Assembly: GCF_018613065.1 (NCBI RefSeq)
Contig: NZ_JAGGQW010000064.1
Span: forward strand, 1-39,523
Reading direction: 5' to 3'
Origin: Bacillus sp. ISL-7
GTDB taxonomy: Bacteria; Bacillota; Bacilli; Bacillales_B; DSM-18226
Length of the DNA stretch: 39,523 nucleotides
Shown here: positions 6,738 through 13,873 of the stretch, piece by piece
How the letters are laid out: each line of letters begins with the position of its first letter
Position numbering within the stretch: the first letter of the stretch is position 1
The notes under the pieces: model-generated
Databases searched by the model: none
Told to the model about the DNA's origin: nothing
The model's input: the letters and a program-made list of their open reading frames with translations, nothing else
Program-made: the position numbers and the translations under genes

Positions 6738-8423
6738 TTATGATTGTATAAATGGCCGGTCTTTTAGATGGTCGGTATGCTCCATCATGTAAATGTAAAA
6801 CAGCTCGTAGCGGACCCATCGCAGTGGGAATTTAAAGGCAAGTTCGTTTTTCTTGTCGTAGACGAGAACGTGCTTTTTGTTGTATTCTACCTTTTTGATT
6901 TCGTGCATTCCGATCGCATGCTGTTTAGAACCGTCCTTCATCACTAGCTGCTGGCCGACGACCTGGATGGCTCTTTTCTTATTTTTTGTCAGTTCATATA
7001 GACACAGCGCGCCGCCGATCACGGTTAGTGCAATCAAGAAAGGAATCGAGTCTTCTGAAAATCCTCCGACCGCCTCTCTAATCCAGTTAACCACCGCGAG
7101 GCTGAGGAAGAACCAGGCACCTTTGCTGAGCCGTGGCGAACTTTCAAAATAGACACTGATTTCATGTTCTTGCTTTTCCTCTTCTCTTTTTTTGAAAAAA
7201 GCGGCTTTGTGTTCTTCGATGATGGCTGAATCCCATTCGACAAAATCAGTGTAGCTGCCATCCCATATTTCGGCCGTATCGTCGCCATCCTCGAGCGCAT
7301 AGCCGCCTGCCCAGCCCGCATATCGGGTCCCGATATGCAAGAAACTCAGTAAGTAATAGCGGATCGGCTGCCCATAGGAGTTTTCTGTATCGATTTTATC
7401 GATGATCTGGATGTCTTCTGGAAAGCGGATGATTCCTTCTTCTTCCTCTGGAAGATTGATAATCGTCGAAAAAAGCCTAGATTTCGCCAAAAGGGGCTGC
7501 TTTCCTTCAGCGATCGGATACAGATGCTCTAGATTTCTTTCCTTCAACTCCCAATAAACGATTTCTGCACTTTCGATCTGATTTGCAGCCTCTACTAATG
7601 TTTTCTGATCATATGGAAGGTTTTTGGCGATAGATATGATCAGCGCTTCTGTTTTAATAGACGGATCACGGAAAGCCATTGCCTGCTCCAGCTCGGCGCC
7701 TATGTCAGATGAATAATAATATTCCATTAAGTTAATTAATAATCGCATTCTCGAACGAAGTGCAAAATAGCTAACCTTCCATGCAGAATACACATATTTG
7801 CTTGTAAAATCGGTATCATATTTCAAGTAAGCTTGTTTCTCTGCCTGATAATCTTCAAGCAGGATCGGGAGGATTACCTCTTTTTTATAGCCTTGCTCGA
7901 AGCCGGAAGAGTTTAGCGATAATAACAAATCATAGAGCATGAATTTATAGTGTTTGGTATTTAGATGCTCGAGTGTTTTATCAAGGATTCCTTTGATCAG
8001 CATCGGATACGCTTCAAGTTCTTTCACGGGAATAAAGAAATCCTCTGTCTGGATTAACCCGATTATTTTTTCCTCGAGGATGTAGAAAATCTCTTCGTCT
8101 TCTGTTGCTAGCAACATTACAATCGCCAGCTCTTTTGCCAGTAAATCGAAACCGTCGAAATGCTTTATGAGTCCCTCCACCACTTCCGGCATGGGAAAAT
8201 CACAGACAAAGTCAATGAGATAAAAGGATGGGTTGTCCCAATTTTCCACACGCTCTGGAAAGTTGGATGCAGCCGTCTTGATCATATCCTTTAATACATC
8301 GATTTGAACCTCGAGTCCTTCTTGAAATTTATATTGAGCAAGCTGTTGTAGTGCCTCAAGTCTTTTTTGCGGACTTTGGCTTTTTACCTGTTTTAAAATC
8401 GAACGCAGCTTTAATTCAATCAT
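6738..8423 (-). CDS. Large HEAT-like protein with C-terminal membrane hairpin
   Basis: 561 residues, function unknown. The first 300 or so residues are helical and resemble HEAT/ARM-type repeats (SPQKRLEALQQLAQYKF near 16-32; repeated paired helices to about 300). Residues about 350-410 carry aromatic and acidic sequence (GTRYAGWAGGYALEDGDDTA). Two hydrophobic segments follow at about 427-445 and 461-478, then a small beta-rich domain (IQVVGQQLVMKDGSK to KFPLRWVRYEL) that resembles a bacterial PH-like fold. The order suggests a cytoplasmic scaffold tethered to the membrane. No catalytic motif is seen. It is monocistronic, and no related neighbour points to a role. Confidence 0.7.
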   Translation of the reverse strand: MIELKLRSILKQVKSQSPQKRLEALQQLAQYKFQEGLEVQIDVLKDMIKTAASNFPERVENWDNPSFYLIDFVCDFPMPEVVEGLIKHFDGFDLLAKELAIVMLLATEDEEIFYILEEKIIGLIQTEDFFIPVKELEAYPMLIKGILDKTLEHLNTKHYKFMLYDLLLSLNSSGFEQGYKKEVILPILLEDYQAEKQAYLKYDTDFTSKYVYSAWKVSYFALRSRMRLLINLMEYYYSSDIGAELEQAMAFRDPSIKTEALIISIAKNLPYDQKTLVEAANQIESAEIVYWELKERNLEHLYPIAEGKQPLLAKSRLFSTIINLPEEEEGIIRFPEDIQIIDKIDTENSYGQPIRYYLLSFLHIGTRYAGWAGGYALEDGDDTAEIWDGSYTDFVEWDSAIIEEHKAAFFKKREEEKQEHEISVYFESSPRLSKGAWFFLSLAVVNWIREAVGGFSEDSIPFLIALTVIGGALCLYELTKNKKRAIQVVGQQLVMKDGSKQHAIGMHEIKKVEYNKKHVLVYDKKNELAFKFPLRWVRYELFYIYMMEHTDHLKDRPFIQS

Positions 8424-8555
8424 CGATCCCCATCCCTTATCTCATTCTTCTAATTTATGACATTATGAATTTATTTTATTTCATAACAAGCAAATCAGCA
8501 ATGAGGACATGGGTCATGAGGTGCTTAAAAAAGGAAAATGATCCAAAATTGTGTC

Positions 8556-8587
8556 AAAAAAAAGACCTAACAGTGGAATGTTAGGTC
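8556..8587 (-). terminator. Terminator of the 3D-domain gene
   Basis: On the minus strand GACCTAACA and TGTTAGGTC form a perfect 9-bp stem with a 6-nt loop, followed by eight T residues. Confidence 0.9.
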
Positions 8588-8616
8588 TTCTTGGATGGCT
8601 GAAGTGATTGCCGGGA

Positions 8617-9753
8617 TTAGTTTAGGACGACAACTTTCACGGTCCTTCTGCCCCATTGTAATGCTTTTGCTCTATTTGGCACTAATACGTCGATTTTATG
8701 GCCCTTAATCGCGCCGCCGGTGTCACCTGCGATGGCAACGCCATAACCTTCTACCCAGACTTTTTTACCAAGTGGAATGACTCTAGGGTCGACGGCAATC
8801 AATTTCATATTCGGATTATTACGAATGTTGTAGCCGAGTGCGGTAATGGAACCGGACTCTTCCGGGCTGTATGCTGTTGCTGTAACATACATCTCCTTGC
8901 TACTTATTGTTGCTGCTGCTGTTGGTGTGATGTTTTCTGATGATGATGGCGCTGCTTTTGTTGTTTTTGCAGTTGTACGTGCTTTGGCCTCATCTTGTTC
9001 TTTTTTGATTTTCGCTTGAATATCCTTCATTTGTGACTCAACGCCGGCTTTTTCCTGTTCGGCTAGCGCCATTTGTTTAAGGATTTGACTGTATTTTTGT
9101 TGCATAACGGTTAAGGTTTGTTGTCGTTTTTGCATGTTTTGATCAAGTAGAGCTTGTTGATTCGCAAGTTCCTCTTGGTCTTTTAATAAAATTTGTTCTT
9201 GTCTATCAATCTCTTTTTTATCATTTTCAATCTGTTGAAGGTCTTCCTTCTGGGATCCTAAGATATCTTTATCCGCATCCATCAGGGCCGAAACGGCGCT
9301 CGCACGTTGGATAAATTCTGAGATACTATCAGACTCGAAGAATAGATTGATCATCACATTGACGTTATCATTTTGTTGAAGTGCGACGGCCCGCTGCTTC
9401 ATAATCCCTTTACGTGCAAGGATTTTATCTTCTAGGACGACGATTTCTTGTTTCTTTTGTTCAATGAGTTGATTTGTTGCGTCTATTTTTTGCTGCGTTT
9501 TTGCCATTGTTTCTTTGTTTTTTGTAATATCGCTGTAAAGAGAGTTCAATTCTTGTTGAATTTTTTCTATCTCTTGATTAACAGTTTGCTTTTCTTGGGC
9601 TTTTTGCTCTACTATTCTTTGTTTCTGCTCCAGCTGTTGCTTGGCATTATGTAGGGCTTCACTGCTTGTTTGTGCATATGTAACCATAGACCCCGTTACT
9701 GATAGCATGATTGTAAGTAACACGAGAATGATACGCTTTTTTGTCGTTTGCAT
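8617..9753 (-). CDS. Secreted coiled-coil protein with C-terminal 3D domain
   Basis: 378 residues, probably a cell-wall hydrolase-type exported protein. Residues 1-27 form a signal peptide ending near YAQTS. Residues about 30-260 are a long coiled coil (KQQLEQKQRIVEQKAQEKQ and similar), like the N-terminal domain of CwlO and PcsB. A Thr/Ala/Ser linker follows. The last 90 residues are a 3D domain, named for its three Asp, with TATAYSPEESG, IAVDPRVIPLGKKVWVEGYG and AGDTGGAIKGHKIDVLV, as in YocH and YuiC-type proteins; these residues resemble the active site of MltA-type lytic transglycosylases. AGGAGAGGAG precedes ATG. Whether it cuts peptidoglycan here is not shown. Confidence 0.85.
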   Translation of the reverse strand: MQTTKKRIILVLLTIMLSVTGSMVTYAQTSSEALHNAKQQLEQKQRIVEQKAQEKQTVNQEIEKIQQELNSLYSDITKNKETMAKTQQKIDATNQLIEQKKQEIVVLEDKILARKGIMKQRAVALQQNDNVNVMINLFFESDSISEFIQRASAVSALMDADKDILGSQKEDLQQIENDKKEIDRQEQILLKDQEELANQQALLDQNMQKRQQTLTVMQQKYSQILKQMALAEQEKAGVESQMKDIQAKIKKEQDEAKARTTAKTTKAAPSSSENITPTAAATISSKEMYVTATAYSPEESGSITALGYNIRNNPNMKLIAVDPRVIPLGKKVWVEGYGVAIAGDTGGAIKGHKIDVLVPNRAKALQWGRRTVKVVVLN

Positions 9754-10030
9754 ACGCTTTCTCCTCTCCTTAGTACTCTATTTATACCAGATGAATGTAC
9801 CAGTAATGTTACAAAAAGATTAAAAGTACATCACTTTTTGTCATATTACACGTAAAAGTGTCAATTCTGTGTCATAACAGTGTCCTCTTTTTGCGGTGGA
9901 ATGTCAGTTGTGGGTGGGGGTTCTTGGCGGTGGAAAATTATTGGTGTCAGGCACCAAGGTTGGTGTCGGGCACCAGAGTAGTCAGTTACCTGAGCCAGGC
10001 TGGACGACTGGCTTTTTAGTGGTCAAACGT
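9754..10030. other. Gene-free interval with repeat pair and hairpin
   Basis: It holds the promoter region of the 3D-domain gene (no firm -35/-10 pair recognised), two dispersed-repeat cores (9943-9974) and an AGCCAG/CTGGCT hairpin followed by TTTTTAG near 9994-10019. I see no coding sequence. Confidence 0.5.
9943..9974. repeat. Dispersed element, two adjacent cores
   Basis: GGTGTCAGGCACC (9943-9955) and the variant GGTGTCGGGCACC (9962-9974) lie 19 bases apart in direct orientation. Confidence 0.8.
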
Positions 10031-10066
10031 AAAAAAGGTCCCGAATAAATCTTCGGAACCTTTTCT
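10031..10066 (-). terminator. Terminator of the unknown gene at 10132-10548
   Basis: On the minus strand AAAAGGTTCCGAA pairs with TTCGGGACCTTTT (one G-T pair), followed by TTTTTT. Confidence 0.85.
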
Positions 10067-10131
10067 ATGCTGCCAGTGCATTTTCCACTCTTCTCCGTTC
10101 GTTTTCGCGCACCTCATATTAAAAACCTTAT

Positions 10132-10548
10132 CTATCGTTCTTCCCCCTTTAACTCCCTGCTCTCCACGCGAATGGATGCTTTTCTCGCTCCTTTAAGTCT
10201 ACTTTTACTATTCGGAAATACGGCTAAAAAGGAAACCTTGTTATCTTCTTTTATAGCAAAATGATTGAGGAGCTCGAACACTTCTTTTTCTGTTAGATCG
10301 ATGTCTTCATTTACAATTTGTAGCGAATGACGGTGACGGTGGTAGCTGATTTGAATATTTGAATTATTGATTTGGATGGGAATGATTGCTTTTTTATAAA
10401 ATGGGATAGATTGGTATGGAATATCTCCTGTTGTATGGGGCGACTGGGTAGAAAGTTGTAATGCATCGAAAAAACTGGGTTTACTTTTGATTTCAACTTT
10501 TTGGTTACTGTTTTGCTCACCAATAAATATAATTAAGTTTTTTTCCAC
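10132..10548 (-). CDS. Unknown protein of 138 residues
   Basis: A GTG start with GGGAGG 11 bases upstream and a strong terminator after the stop support a real gene. The protein has no membrane segment. Its N-terminal half is beta-like (LIIFIGEQNSNQKVEI; KKAIIPIQINNSNIQISYHR), and the C-terminal part has an acidic helix (DLTEKEVFELLNHFAI) followed by a very basic tail (SKSRLKGARKASIRVESREL). The basic tail could bind nucleic acid or membrane; this is speculation. I do not recognise the family. It is divergent from the XRE regulator at 10769, which could control it. Confidence 0.6.
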   Translation of the reverse strand: MEKNLIIFIGEQNSNQKVEIKSKPSFFDALQLSTQSPHTTGDIPYQSIPFYKKAIIPIQINNSNIQISYHRHRHSLQIVNEDIDLTEKEVFELLNHFAIKEDNKVSFLAVFPNSKSRLKGARKASIRVESRELKGEER

Positions 10549-10768
10549 AAATATAAATACCTCCCAATATTACAATTATTTACACCACCTATCATTATTC
10601 GACGATAATTTCCAATTTCCTTTATTGCGATTTTCCGTCAGCCCATATTTTGTCGACATCGTGCATTTTTTTCACAAAAATGATTGTGCATAATTCACAC
10701 ATTCAAACTTAATGTTCTGTTTTCCCGTTAAGTTAAAACCATGAATTGTTTTAATGGCGGTGAATTAA

Positions 10769-11182
10769 ATGTCTTTATCGGGAAAATTAAGGAAATTGCG
10801 CGACAACCGAAACTGGTCCCAGCAAACGCTTGCCGACATGATGAGGATGGATCGGTCCACAGTAAGTCGCTACGAAACGGGTAGAAGTATTCCCAACTAT
10901 CAGACGGTGGTTCGATTTGCGGAAATTTATCAGGTCGATAAGGAATATTTGGTGGAGGAGCTCGATCAGCTGCTGCCTAAAACGGAGGGGTCTGGATTCA
11001 TCGCGAAGGAAACCAGCGACGATCACGATCTGCTCATTATTAACCAGTTTCTTCAGAAAGAACCTGATTTTAAAATGGCCTTATTAGAGCTTTATCTCAT
11101 GCCGCCCAAACGGAAAGCTTTTTATATTGATTCATTTATCAGCCAGATTAAGGTGAGTAGGCATCATAAGGATAAGTTTTAA
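10769..11182 (+). CDS. XRE-family transcriptional regulator
   Basis: 137-residue cytoplasmic DNA-binding protein. Residues about 5-60 are a Cro/CI-type helix-turn-helix: LRKLRDNRNWSQQTLADMM, then DRSTVSRYETGRSIPNYQTV (recognition helix plus the family's conserved E and P). The C-terminal half (HDLLIINQFLQKEPDFKMALLEL to KAFYIDSFISQIK) is helical and probably dimerises or senses a ligand. The start is supported by weak GGCGGTG. Upstream at about 10664-10690, TCGTGCAT and TTGTGCAT flank a CATTTTT/AAAAATG palindrome, a possible operator shared with the divergent gene. A strong terminator follows. Confidence 0.85.
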   Translation: MSLSGKLRKLRDNRNWSQQTLADMMRMDRSTVSRYETGRSIPNYQTVVRFAEIYQVDKEYLVEELDQLLPKTEGSGFIAKETSDDHDLLIINQFLQKEPDFKMALLELYLMPPKRKAFYIDSFISQIKVSRHHKDKF

Positions 11183-11227
11183 GAAGAAGGTTTTCCTGTT
11201 TAAGCAGTTTACAATCGTATAAACATC

Positions 11228-11262
11228 AAAGAAGCCGCTGACGAGTTCAGCGGCTTCTTTTT
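11228..11262 (+). terminator. Terminator of the XRE regulator gene
   Basis: AAAGAAGCCGCTGA pairs with TCAGCGGCTTCTTT (14 bp) around CGAGT, followed by TT and A-rich sequence. Confidence 0.9.
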
Positions 11263-11326
11263 AAAAAAAACAGGGGGGTTTTTTACATAGTTTATCCTGA
11301 TTAATTATTTTTATACCTGTAGACAA

Positions 11327-11356
11327 CAAAAAAATTCCGGCAATTACCTGCCGGAA
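11327..11356 (-). terminator. Terminator of the ssbB transcript
   Basis: On the minus strand TTCCGGCA and TGCCGGAA pair around GGTAAT and are followed by seven T residues. It lies about 130 bases past the 75-residue gene. Confidence 0.85.
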
Positions 11357-11485
11357 AAATGGGGATGAAACACGGAGCTGTTTTTGATTTTCTATATAGA
11401 TAGTCGTTGCGGGGATATTTTTTTAAAAATTTTCGCCTGGCAGCTTGAACATGATGCAACCAAGGCGTATTTTTTTGAATATCAC

Positions 11486-11713
11486 TCAAGAACGAAAAGG
11501 AATGTTTTGTGAAGAATCGTGTGGATGTGAGGAGTAAATTCTGATGAGGTTGTCTCTTTCCTTGATTTCATGTTGTTGTTCCTTAATGGCCCATTCTAAT
11601 TGGCAGACGCGCCTTTGGAGGCTGTCGACGTTTTTGTTGGCATTTCCCACCATCTTAATTAAGCTTTCCAGTAATTGCTCGAGGTTGCTGGCCATTTCAT
11701 TGTTAGACCCCAA
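11486..11713 (-). CDS. Small coiled-coil protein overlapping ssbB
   Basis: 75 residues; the first 55 form an amphipathic coiled coil (NLEQLLESLIKMVGNANKNV; LQRRVCQLEWAIKEQQHEI). The likely start is TTG 11713, because AAGGAGG lies nine bases before it inside the last codons of ssbB, and the genes overlap by 11 bases. An ATG at 11695 is the alternative. Such overlap suggests coupled translation with SsbB. The protein could be a partner of the competence SSB or of another DNA-processing factor, but this rests only on position. I do not recognise the family. Confidence 0.6.
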   Translation of the reverse strand: MGSNNEMASNLEQLLESLIKMVGNANKNVDSLQRRVCQLEWAIKEQQHEIKERDNLIRIYSSHPHDSSQNIPFRS

Positions 11714-12074
11714 TCGTCATTTCCTCCTTTTTTGGCTCAGGCGCTGCTTCATGCGGCTTCGAGCTTAGGAAGCGGACTGTTTCGGCGATCACCTCGGTCA
11801 CATACACCCTTTTCCCCTCTTTGTTATCGTAGTTCCGGGTTTGCAATCTCCCGGTGATCCCAACGACTGAACCTTTACGGCAATACTTGCATGTATTTTC
11901 TGCCGCTTTCCGCCAAAGTGTGCATTGAACGAAATCTGCTTCAATTTCGCCGTTTTGATTGCGATAGTGGCGAGTCACTGCTAAAGTGATATGAGACACA
12001 TGTGTCCCTTCTGTTGTCTCTTTTAATTCCGGGTCCCGCGTCAACCTGCCAACCAATGTGACTTGATTGATCAT
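11703..12074 (-). CDS. ssbB: Single-stranded DNA-binding protein SsbB
   Basis: 123-residue OB-fold SSB: INQVTLVGRLTRDPELKET at the start, then VSHITLAVTRHYRN, ADFVQCTLWRKAAENTCKYC and KGSVVGITGRLQTRNYDNKEGKR, the canonical order. It is shorter than the housekeeping SsbA and lacks the acidic DDDLPF-type tail that recruits partner proteins. In B. subtilis this paralogue (YwpH/SsbB) protects incoming DNA during competence. It sits beside ywpF and near fabZ, as in that species. A promoter-like TTTACA-18-TATGCT lies at 12105-12134, and AAGGAGAT precedes the ATG. AT-rich AAAA/TTTT tracts upstream (12200-12240) are reminiscent of ComK boxes but do not match cleanly. Confidence 0.92.
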   Translation of the reverse strand: MINQVTLVGRLTRDPELKETTEGTHVSHITLAVTRHYRNQNGEIEADFVQCTLWRKAAENTCKYCRKGSVVGITGRLQTRNYDNKEGKRVYVTEVIAETVRFLSSKPHEAAPEPKKEEMTIGV

Positions 12075-12104
12075 TTTTTCATCTCCTTTTTGTTTGATGA
12101 TCCT

Positions 12105-12134
12105 AGCATAGCCCGTTGGACTGATGGTTGTAAA
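12105..12134 (-). promoter_or_regulatory. Candidate sigma-A promoter of ssbB
   Basis: Minus strand: TTTACA (12129-12134), an 18-bp spacer, and TATGCT (12105-12110), about 30 bases before the start codon. Confidence 0.45.
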
Positions 12135-12265
12135 ACAAGGAAAAGGAAGTTATCGAGGCTGATTCTTGCAGGATAATCGGTTTTTCTCGGGGGTTTTTGT
12201 CAAAAAGGAAGGGCCTTTTTTGCAGGAAAACTGATCTTTGAAATTTCGACAAATATTATTCGACA

Positions 12266-12293
12266 TTTGCTTTAAGCGAACCTATGTTATAAT
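12266..12293 (+). promoter_or_regulatory. Promoter of ywpF
   Basis: TTTGCT, a 16-bp spacer and TATAAT with an upstream TG (TGTTATAAT, an extended -10). It is 27 bases before the ATG. Confidence 0.65.
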
Positions 12294-12320
12294 TTAGGAA
12301 AAAGAAATCAGGAGGTTGTG

Positions 12321-12758
12321 ATGAAATCTTTTAAATTGTACTCATTAGATGTGGTCGAAAATGATGCTTCAGTTGAAGTTCCGTTGGTGGATGGCTTGAT
12401 TCTTAATAAGGAAGACGAGCGCTCGACATGGCTGCTTGAGGCGTATACAGATTTGTCCCTCTATGATTATTTCAAAAAAATTTCCGAGCAAGACCGCGAC
12501 CTTATTGTCGAAGCTGTCATCACCAAGAAGGATAATGCGCCTGCTTATTTTCAAACAAAAATTTGTTCATTGACTAAATTCGAAAAGCATATCAGCGTTT
12601 TGTTCGAAGGCAGCATTCGCCGCAACAAAAGCGATTACTCCGAACTACTGCTCGAAAGTCTCCTCCAAAAAGGGCTTGAGGGTCCCGCGCTGCTTACTGA
12701 ATTTAGGGATAAAATAAAAAGCAAACCGAAACTAAAAGTGAAAAACGAAATAAAATAA
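12321..12758 (+). CDS. ywpF: YwpF-like protein
   Basis: About 145 residues, cytoplasmic, of the YwpF family found beside ssbB and fabZ in Bacillus. The opening MKSFKLYSLDVVENDASVEV followed by DGLILNKEDERSTWLLEAY and ISVLFEGSIRRNKSDYSELL resembles B. subtilis YwpF in content and order. The biochemical role is not known. ATG 12321 is preferred over the GTG just before it because GGAGG is five bases upstream of the ATG. The C-terminal tail is lysine-rich (KSKPKLKVKNE). It is divergent from ssbB and shares a terminator with the convergent lipoprotein gene. Confidence 0.8.
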   Translation: MKSFKLYSLDVVENDASVEVPLVDGLILNKEDERSTWLLEAYTDLSLYDYFKKISEQDRDLIVEAVITKKDNAPAYFQTKICSLTKFEKHISVLFEGSIRRNKSDYSELLLESLLQKGLEGPALLTEFRDKIKSKPKLKVKNEIK

Positions 12759-12762
12759 AAAC

Positions 12763-12795
12763 AAAGGGACAGGCAGATGCCAGTCCCTTTTTGTT
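12763..12795. terminator. Bidirectional terminator between ywpF and the lipoprotein gene
   Basis: AAAGGGAC and GTCCCTTT pair, and the stem continues through GGCA/TGCC after one mismatch. T-runs occur on both strands. Confidence 0.85.
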
Positions 12796-12797
12796 AC

Positions 12798-13166
12798 TTA
12801 TTCATCTTTATTGTCTCTGTCATTTCTGTCAATATCATCTTCGATTATTTCTTCCTTTTTGGTGTTGCTATCCTTAATTGGATCTTTGTCAGTATCGGTA
12901 TTTTTGTCCTCTGCCGGTGAATAGTGGTTGTCGTTGTCGTTTAAGTCAAGATTGTCGTTTAAGTTATTGTTGTCATTTAAGCGATTGATGTCGTTTAAGC
13001 GATTGTTGTTAATATTGTCATTATTATTTCGGTTGTTATCTGCTGGATTATTTACAGCCGGTGGTGGTGGATTTTGGTCATCATTATCATTATTACAGCC
13101 TGTTAACACGCCAGCAGATAAGATCGAACCTGCGAGCAAAAGAAATAACTTTTTTTTCAAAATCAT
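12798..13166 (-). CDS. Asn/Asp-rich lipoprotein with RLND repeats
   Basis: 122 residues from ATG 13166, which is preceded by GGAAGGGG; longer upstream readings have no ribosome site. Residues 1-24 are a lipoprotein signal (KKKLFLLLAGSILSAGVLTGC), with LTGC as lipobox. The mature part is low-complexity: a QNPPPPAVNN stretch, then short repeats (RLNDINRLNDN, NLNDNLDLND), then an acidic tail rich in D, K and E. At the DNA level the repeats follow short GTCGTTTAAG-type units. It is probably anchored outside the membrane as a disordered protein. No family recognised. Confidence 0.65.
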   Translation of the reverse strand: MILKKKLFLLLAGSILSAGVLTGCNNDNDDQNPPPPAVNNPADNNRNNNDNINNNRLNDINRLNDNNNLNDNLDLNDNDNHYSPAEDKNTDTDKDPIKDSNTKKEEIIEDDIDRNDRDNKDE

Positions 13167-13309
13167 GTACCCCTTCCAAACATATCTTTTATTGGTCTTG
13201 TTTTTAGGGTTCCCGACGTTTTTCAAATGATAGCAAGCATTTTTTTACAAAAATGTTTTCAAGGTAATTGCTGCTTCTATGTTTTTGCGCGCCTACATAA
13301 TAGCATATG

Positions 13310-13341
13310 AAAAAGCGACCAGAATCCTCCGGCCGCTTTCA
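13310..13341 (-). terminator. Terminator of fabZ
   Basis: On the minus strand AAAGCGGCC and GGTCGCTTT pair (one G-T pair) around a 10-nt loop, followed by TTC. Confidence 0.7.
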
Positions 13342-13346
13342 TTTGG

Positions 13347-13781
13347 TTATTCCTTTTTCTCGCCTAAGGCAAATGTGATTTCCGCTTCGCAGGCAATTTC
13401 ACCGTCAACAGTCGCAACAGCTTTCCCTTTGCCGATTGGTCCGCGCAAGCGCACGATTTCCACTTCTAGTCGAAGCTGGTCGCCTGGCTTGACTTGCTTT
13501 TTAAAACGACAGCCATCAATTCCCGCAAAAAAGGCTAAGCGGCCGCGGTTTTCTTCTTTTTTCAACATAGCGACAGCGCCAACCTGTGCCAGTGCTTCCA
13601 CGATTAACACACCAGGCATCACTGGATAATCTGGGAAATGACCGTTGAAAAATTCTTCATTGGCGCTGACGTTTTTAATCCCAACAGCGCTTTTTCCTTC
13701 TTCGACTTCTAAAATTCGATCGACTAACAAAAATGGGTAGCGGTGTGGAATGATTTCTTTGATTTGTTCGATATCGAGCAT
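13347..13781 (-). CDS. fabZ: 3-hydroxyacyl-ACP dehydratase FabZ
   Basis: 144-residue hot-dog-fold enzyme that dehydrates (3R)-hydroxyacyl-ACP in fatty-acid elongation. Catalytic His48 lies in [16 protein letters not shown], and the catalytic Glu62 in [10 protein letters not shown]. The length matches the family (about 140-150). It belongs to the cytosolic type II fatty-acid synthase. The gene appears monocistronic: a terminator separates it from the upstream EpuA-type gene and another follows. A FapR-like inverted repeat overlaps its GGAGG ribosome binding site, which would tie it to membrane-lipid control if real. Confidence 0.95.
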   Translation of the reverse strand: MLDIEQIKEIIPHRYPFLLVDRILEVEEGKSAVGIKNVSANEEFFNGHFPDYPVMPGVLIVEALAQVGAVAMLKKEENRGRLAFFAGIDGCRFKKQVKPGDQLRLEVEIVRLRGPIGKGKAVATVDGEIACEAEITFALGEKKE

Positions 13782-13784
13782 TAT

Positions 13785-13801
13785 TTAGTACCTCCTACTA
13801 G
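13785..13801. promoter_or_regulatory. FapR-like operator over the fabZ ribosome binding site
   Basis: TTAGTACCTCCTACTAG contains the inverted repeat TAGTA/TACTA and, as I remember the FapR consensus (close to TTAGTACCTGGTACTAA), matches 14 of 17 positions. It lies 4-20 bases before the ATG, and because a terminator ends at 13847 the fabZ promoter must be nearby. The complementary strand's GGAGG is the fabZ Shine-Dalgarno, which could make the resemblance partly fortuitous. Confidence 0.4.
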
Positions 13802-13844
13802 TAACAAGTGTCTATTTCCTATTCTACTACTTAAGGTATACAAA

Positions 13845-13868
13845 AAGGAAGGGATTTACGTCCCTTCC
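13845..13868 (-). terminator. Terminator of the EpuA-type gene
   Basis: On the minus strand GGAAGGGA and TCCCTTCC form an 8-bp stem around CGTAAA, followed by TTTTTG. Confidence 0.85.
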
Positions 13869-13873
13869 TCCAT

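Noticed and set aside
11301..11489. 62-codon frame after the small coiled-coil gene
   Set aside because: It has a TTG start without a ribosome site and reads through the operon terminator at 11335-11356. The first 45 codons look helical, so a short gene cannot be entirely excluded.
12181..12260. ComK box upstream of ssbB
   Set aside because: AAAA and TTTT tracts are present, but none has the AAAA-N5-TTTT spacing without mismatches; kept only as a remark in the gene entry.
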